Shown here: positions 50,786-53,084 of the stretch, in pieces
Numbering within the stretch: position 1 is the first letter of the stretch
Layout: every line of letters begins with the position of its first letter
Assembly (NCBI GenBank): GCA_946183365.1
Contig: CAMHAH010000020.1
Span: 1 to 53,084, forward strand
Source: an uncultured Clostridia bacterium
Lineage (GTDB): Bacteria; Bacillota; Clostridia; Oscillospirales; Acutalibacteraceae
Reading direction: 5' to 3'
Length of the DNA: 53,084 nt
Notes under the pieces: model-generated
Databases searched by the model: none
What the model was told of the DNA's origin: nothing
Seen by the model: the letters and a program-made list of their open reading frames with translations, nothing else
Program-made: the position numbers and the translations under genes

Positions 50786-52306
50786 TTACATCGACTGACC
50801 CCAGCCCTGACCTTCCTCTTCATCAAAGTCTTCGTCATAATTGTCGCCGTACTTCTCTCTGAGATATGCTTCATAATCCTCTTCTATTTTCTCTTCGGAC
50901 GGCACATGAACACGGCGGAGTTTGGTCGGCTTTTTGTTCAGCAGGATAATGTCAATGGTATCGAGGAGCAGTTCGAGCGAGAAGTTCTCGGTCGGCTCTT
51001 CCTCTTCCTTTTCAGAAGCTCCTCCCGATTTCAGTCCGTGAGCGAGCTTCTTTTCATTGATCTTCTGCTGTTCTTTCTTTTCTCCGCGGACAGTTTTCCT
51101 GTTCAGAGCGTCGAGCTTTTTCAAAGAACTTTGCGCGATTTGCTTCGCAAGCTGAGATAATAATCCGCCGATGTTGCTGTAATTTTCGGTCGGAGACTGC
51201 GTGAAATCCATCGCCAAAGCCGCTTGGATCACGGCGTTTTTCAGCGAACGAAACGCGCCGTTATCCTCCAGAGGAACGTCGTCTTCCTGCAGGCTGTCGT
51301 GGTACATACTCAGCTTCTGACGGTTGACTTCACACCACTTTTGATACAGCTCTTTGATGCTCGGATCGTTGGCAAACTGAGCGACGGCATAGTCGACAAA
51401 ACGCTTCACTTTCTTCGGCAAATAACCGTAAACCTTCTTGCCTTTACAGCCGTCCAACTCCTTTCGAAGCCGTCCCAAAAGCGCAAGATAATACATCTGA
51501 AAAGGACTATCGGAGCGCAAAGTTTCTTCCAATAAATCATTGACTTCGCTCTTCAAACGATTACGAATCTCCGTTTGATTTGTGAACATACGGAACATTT
51601 CACCGCGAAAAATATCGTTGGTAAGCACGCTGCGCATCTTCTCCATACCCTTCGTGCTGAGGTAGCCTTTGCCTGATTTTGAGAACACCAACATATGGAT
51701 ATGCGGGTGATGATCCTTTTCATGGAACGCCGCGTACCACCGGATATCCGAAGGATCCATGTGATGGATCTGCGCAAGCTCGTTGATGTTTCTGCGTATC
51801 AAATGCTTCCACGCATCGGCGTTATCGTAGTGCAAACGCGCGGCGTCCTCCGCCTTTAAACTGATGATATGATTCCACACATTTCCCTTGCGATCCTCGA
51901 CTGTTTTGACCGCTTCTTCGAGATTGATCGGCTCGTCCGTCTGAGAAAACAGACCGTGAGAACCGACCTTTTCCACTCCCGGACGGTTGGCGATATACTT
52001 CAACAGCTCGGGGACGTCGGCGAGATCGTCGGCGTGAGCGTCGAGCACCGCGTCGATGAATTCGCTTGCGCGGTAGCGTGTCGGCTCATCGAGGAAGGCC
52101 TGTAGCTCAGGCATCTCAGCGACATCGGTAAAGGTAAAGATACATTTATCCATCAGCTCCTGCTGTGCTTTGGTACATGGATTGTTATCCTTCTTCCCGC
52201 GCTGCTTCTCTACGCCGTCGCGCGTGGCGATATAGCGGACGTATCTATCAATATGATAGCTCTGAGGATTTTTATAATAATTCGTTTTAATGATCAGCTT
52301 CGGCAT
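50786..52306 (-). CDS. Relaxase / mobilization protein (MOBP-like, MobP3 type)
   Basis: 506 aa from ATG 52306, with GGTGAT a few bases upstream; this gives the usual start MPKLIIKTNYYKNPQSYHID. The histidine triad for metal binding is AAFHEKDHHPHIHMLVF (H195, H202, H204). A catalytic Tyr is expected in the N-terminal segment (Y10, Y11, Y17, Y22 or Y25 are candidates; I cannot tell which). The C-terminal 250 residues are helical and end in an acidic tail. Relaxases nick oriT and lead the strand into the recipient. The start overlaps the ribbon-helix-helix gene by 20 nt, so the two are coupled. No coupling protein or mating-channel genes are in the window. Confidence 0.88.
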   Translation of the reverse strand: MPKLIIKTNYYKNPQSYHIDRYVRYIATRDGVEKQRGKKDNNPCTKAQQELMDKCIFTFTDVAEMPELQAFLDEPTRYRASEFIDAVLDAHADDLADVPELLKYIANRPGVEKVGSHGLFSQTDEPINLEEAVKTVEDRKGNVWNHIISLKAEDAARLHYDNADAWKHLIRRNINELAQIHHMDPSDIRWYAAFHEKDHHPHIHMLVFSKSGKGYLSTKGMEKMRSVLTNDIFRGEMFRMFTNQTEIRNRLKSEVNDLLEETLRSDSPFQMYYLALLGRLRKELDGCKGKKVYGYLPKKVKRFVDYAVAQFANDPSIKELYQKWCEVNRQKLSMYHDSLQEDDVPLEDNGAFRSLKNAVIQAALAMDFTQSPTENYSNIGGLLSQLAKQIAQSSLKKLDALNRKTVRGEKKEQQKINEKKLAHGLKSGGASEKEEEEPTENFSLELLLDTIDIILLNKKPTKLRRVHVPSEEKIEEDYEAYLREKYGDNYDEDFDEEEGQGWGQSM

Positions 52307-52700
52307 GATGATCACCGCCGTTCACATACTGTTCCAGGTGAATGATGCCGTTGTTCTCGGCGACCTCGCGCGCGGTCTGAGCGGTCAGACCTTCAAGATA
52401 GCTTCTCGGAATCCTGAAAGAATCCGCCAGAACATGATTGATCTTAGATAGCTCAACAGCCGTCTTGAACAGCATCTCGGACACTCTCTGCTCATAGCTG
52501 TACTGGATCTCCTTCATCGTATCGGTGATGATCGGAGAGAGATAGTCGGCGGACTTCTCCGAAAAGATATAACCGATATAAAACTCGACAGCGTTACGGA
52601 TGAATTCGCTCTCGGAACTTGCGTCGGAAAGCTCCATCGCAGCGGTCATTTTCTTACTTAAATCCTCGTCAAGATAGGTATTGAATCTATTCTTTTTCAT
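52287..52700 (-). CDS. Ribbon-helix-helix relaxosome accessory protein
   Basis: 137 aa; GGAGG 6-7 nt before ATG 52700. N-terminal RFNTYLDEDLSKKMTAAMEL and SESEFIRNAVEFYIGYI match an RHH (CopG/MobC-like) DNA-binding fold. The rest is helical and ends in a His/Asp-rich tail. Its place immediately upstream of the relaxase, facing the hairpin region, is that of proteins which bind oriT and help the relaxase. Confidence 0.75.
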   Translation of the reverse strand: MKKNRFNTYLDEDLSKKMTAAMELSDASSESEFIRNAVEFYIGYIFSEKSADYLSPIITDTMKEIQYSYEQRVSEMLFKTAVELSKINHVLADSFRIPRSYLEGLTAQTAREVAENNGIIHLEQYVNGGDHHAEADH

Positions 52701-52889
52701 CTAAAACCTCCAAATCGGGACGACCCTTTCGCAACCCACCTAAGGAAAACCCCAAAGAACGGCGAAACGGTCGGCTCTGCCGTCCGATGTGATCGGCGGG
52801 GGAAGCCACGTAAGCGACCCCCGCTTTTACCTGCTCAAAATCGTTGGGCTTCAAACGCTGAAAAACCCCTATGATTATGGTACGATGAT
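52701..52889. other. Possible oriT region with two hairpins
   Basis: GCGGGGG (52796-52802) pairs with CCCCCGC (52818-52824) around CGTAAGCGA, and an imperfect CGGTCGGC-TCT-GCCGTCCG hairpin lies near 52768-52786. CGTAAGCGACCCCCG partly resembles the TAAGTGCGCCCT nick region of RSF1010/pIP501-type origins. The location just upstream of the mobilization genes is right. The nick site is not proven. Confidence 0.4.
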
Positions 52890-53084
52890 TTACGCGGTAC
52901 GGTGCAGACCGTTCTCAGAAATGCCGACAAACGGCTCCTCACCGGGCTTTTTCAAAGCTTCAGGGGTGTATGCCGATTTCATCGTACCATCGTACTCGGG
53001 CTCTTTTCGGTTGTAATTCAGGGTGAAAACTTTATGATTATTTCGCTTCTCCTTGGTGTAATCAACGCCGAGTTTTTGAAGCGA
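52890..53084 (-). CDS. 3' end of an unidentified gene, truncated by the window edge
   Basis: The last 64 codons of a minus-strand frame that is open to the window edge: LQKLGVDYTKEKRNNHKVFT... ending GISENGLHRTA, stop 52890. Codon use and composition look coding. The first part resembles the end of a winged-helix or replication-type protein of mobile elements, but that is only an impression. It would be upstream of the mobilization genes and read in the same direction. Confidence 0.6.
   Translation of the reverse strand, partial: SLQKLGVDYTKEKRNNHKVFTLNYNRKEPEYDGTMKSAYTPEALKKPGEEPFVGISENGLHRTA

Larger units (their letters stand above)
48890..53084. mobile_element. Left part of a mobilizable or conjugative element (runs off the window)
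   Basis: Downstream of the tRNA the content changes to a small accessory protein, a secreted cargo protein, a relaxase with its DNA-binding partner and a hairpin-rich possible oriT. No integrase or second attachment site is inside the window, so boundaries are not proven. The start is set after the tRNA terminator by inference. Confidence 0.5.

Noticed and set aside
52789..53016. Plus-strand frame at the right edge
   Set aside because: It is antisense to a better-looking minus-strand frame (52890-53084) and has no binding site.

Overview
The window comes from a bacterial chromosome that looks like a gut or rumen Clostridia of the Ruminococcus / Oscillospirales type. The grounds are a Firmicutes-type S10-spc-alpha ribosomal operon with map and a KOW protein inside it, zinc-type S14 and L36, strong AGGAGG ribosome binding sites with some TTG/GTG starts, a clostridial single-chain PurL, threonine/glutamate/proline linkers on a modular surface protein, and a secreted dockerin protein. 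Nearly everything is on the minus strand. The plus-strand genes are a small lipoprotein (25786-26550), one CAU tRNA (48754-48830) and the dockerin protein (49609-50718).

Layout. 1-2612: 3'-truncated secreted modular protein with two modules identical over 529 bp. 3075-9143: a lone E2-type acyltransferase core without the catalytic histidine, a Ca2+/Na+ exchanger-type antiporter, then a coupled unit of a lipoprotein with an extra membrane anchor, a HAD phosphatase and queH, and a cyclase-family hydrolase. 9464-25289: 32 genes from rpsJ to rplQ, closed by a clear terminator at 9407-9436. The leader before rpsJ is about 270 nt long and contains a terminator-like hairpin, so the operon may be controlled by attenuation. 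25786-26550: divergent lipoprotein with a perfect consensus promoter.

26652-48218: a 21.6-kb, one-direction nucleotide biosynthesis cluster in transcription order pyrC, carB, pyrK, pyrD, pyrF, pyrE, pyrB, pyrI, guaB, purE, a purF relative, purM, purN, an archaeal-type IMP cyclohydrolase (PurO family), a stand-alone AICAR transformylase, purD and purL. Genes are coupled (overlaps of 1-13 nt) or separated by 100-160 bp gaps that hold small palindromic repeats. A TTGACA-17-TAAAAT promoter and a leader terminator precede pyrC. carA, purK, purC and purB are not in the window.

48754-53084: the tRNA with its own promoter and terminator, followed by DNA of mobile character: a small accessory protein behind a TTGACA-17-TACAAT promoter with a LexA-like box, the dockerin/transglutaminase-like protein, a MOB-type relaxase with its ribbon-helix-helix partner, a hairpin region that may be oriT, and the 3' end of one more gene. 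The element runs off the right edge.

The most unusual points are the PurF relative that has lost the glutaminase nucleophile and other glutamine-site residues, the PurO-type bypass of PurH, the possible attenuators in the S10 and pyr leaders, several families of short palindromic repeats placed in operon gaps, a possible structured RNA at 48475-48630, and the dockerin protein carried next to mobilization genes.
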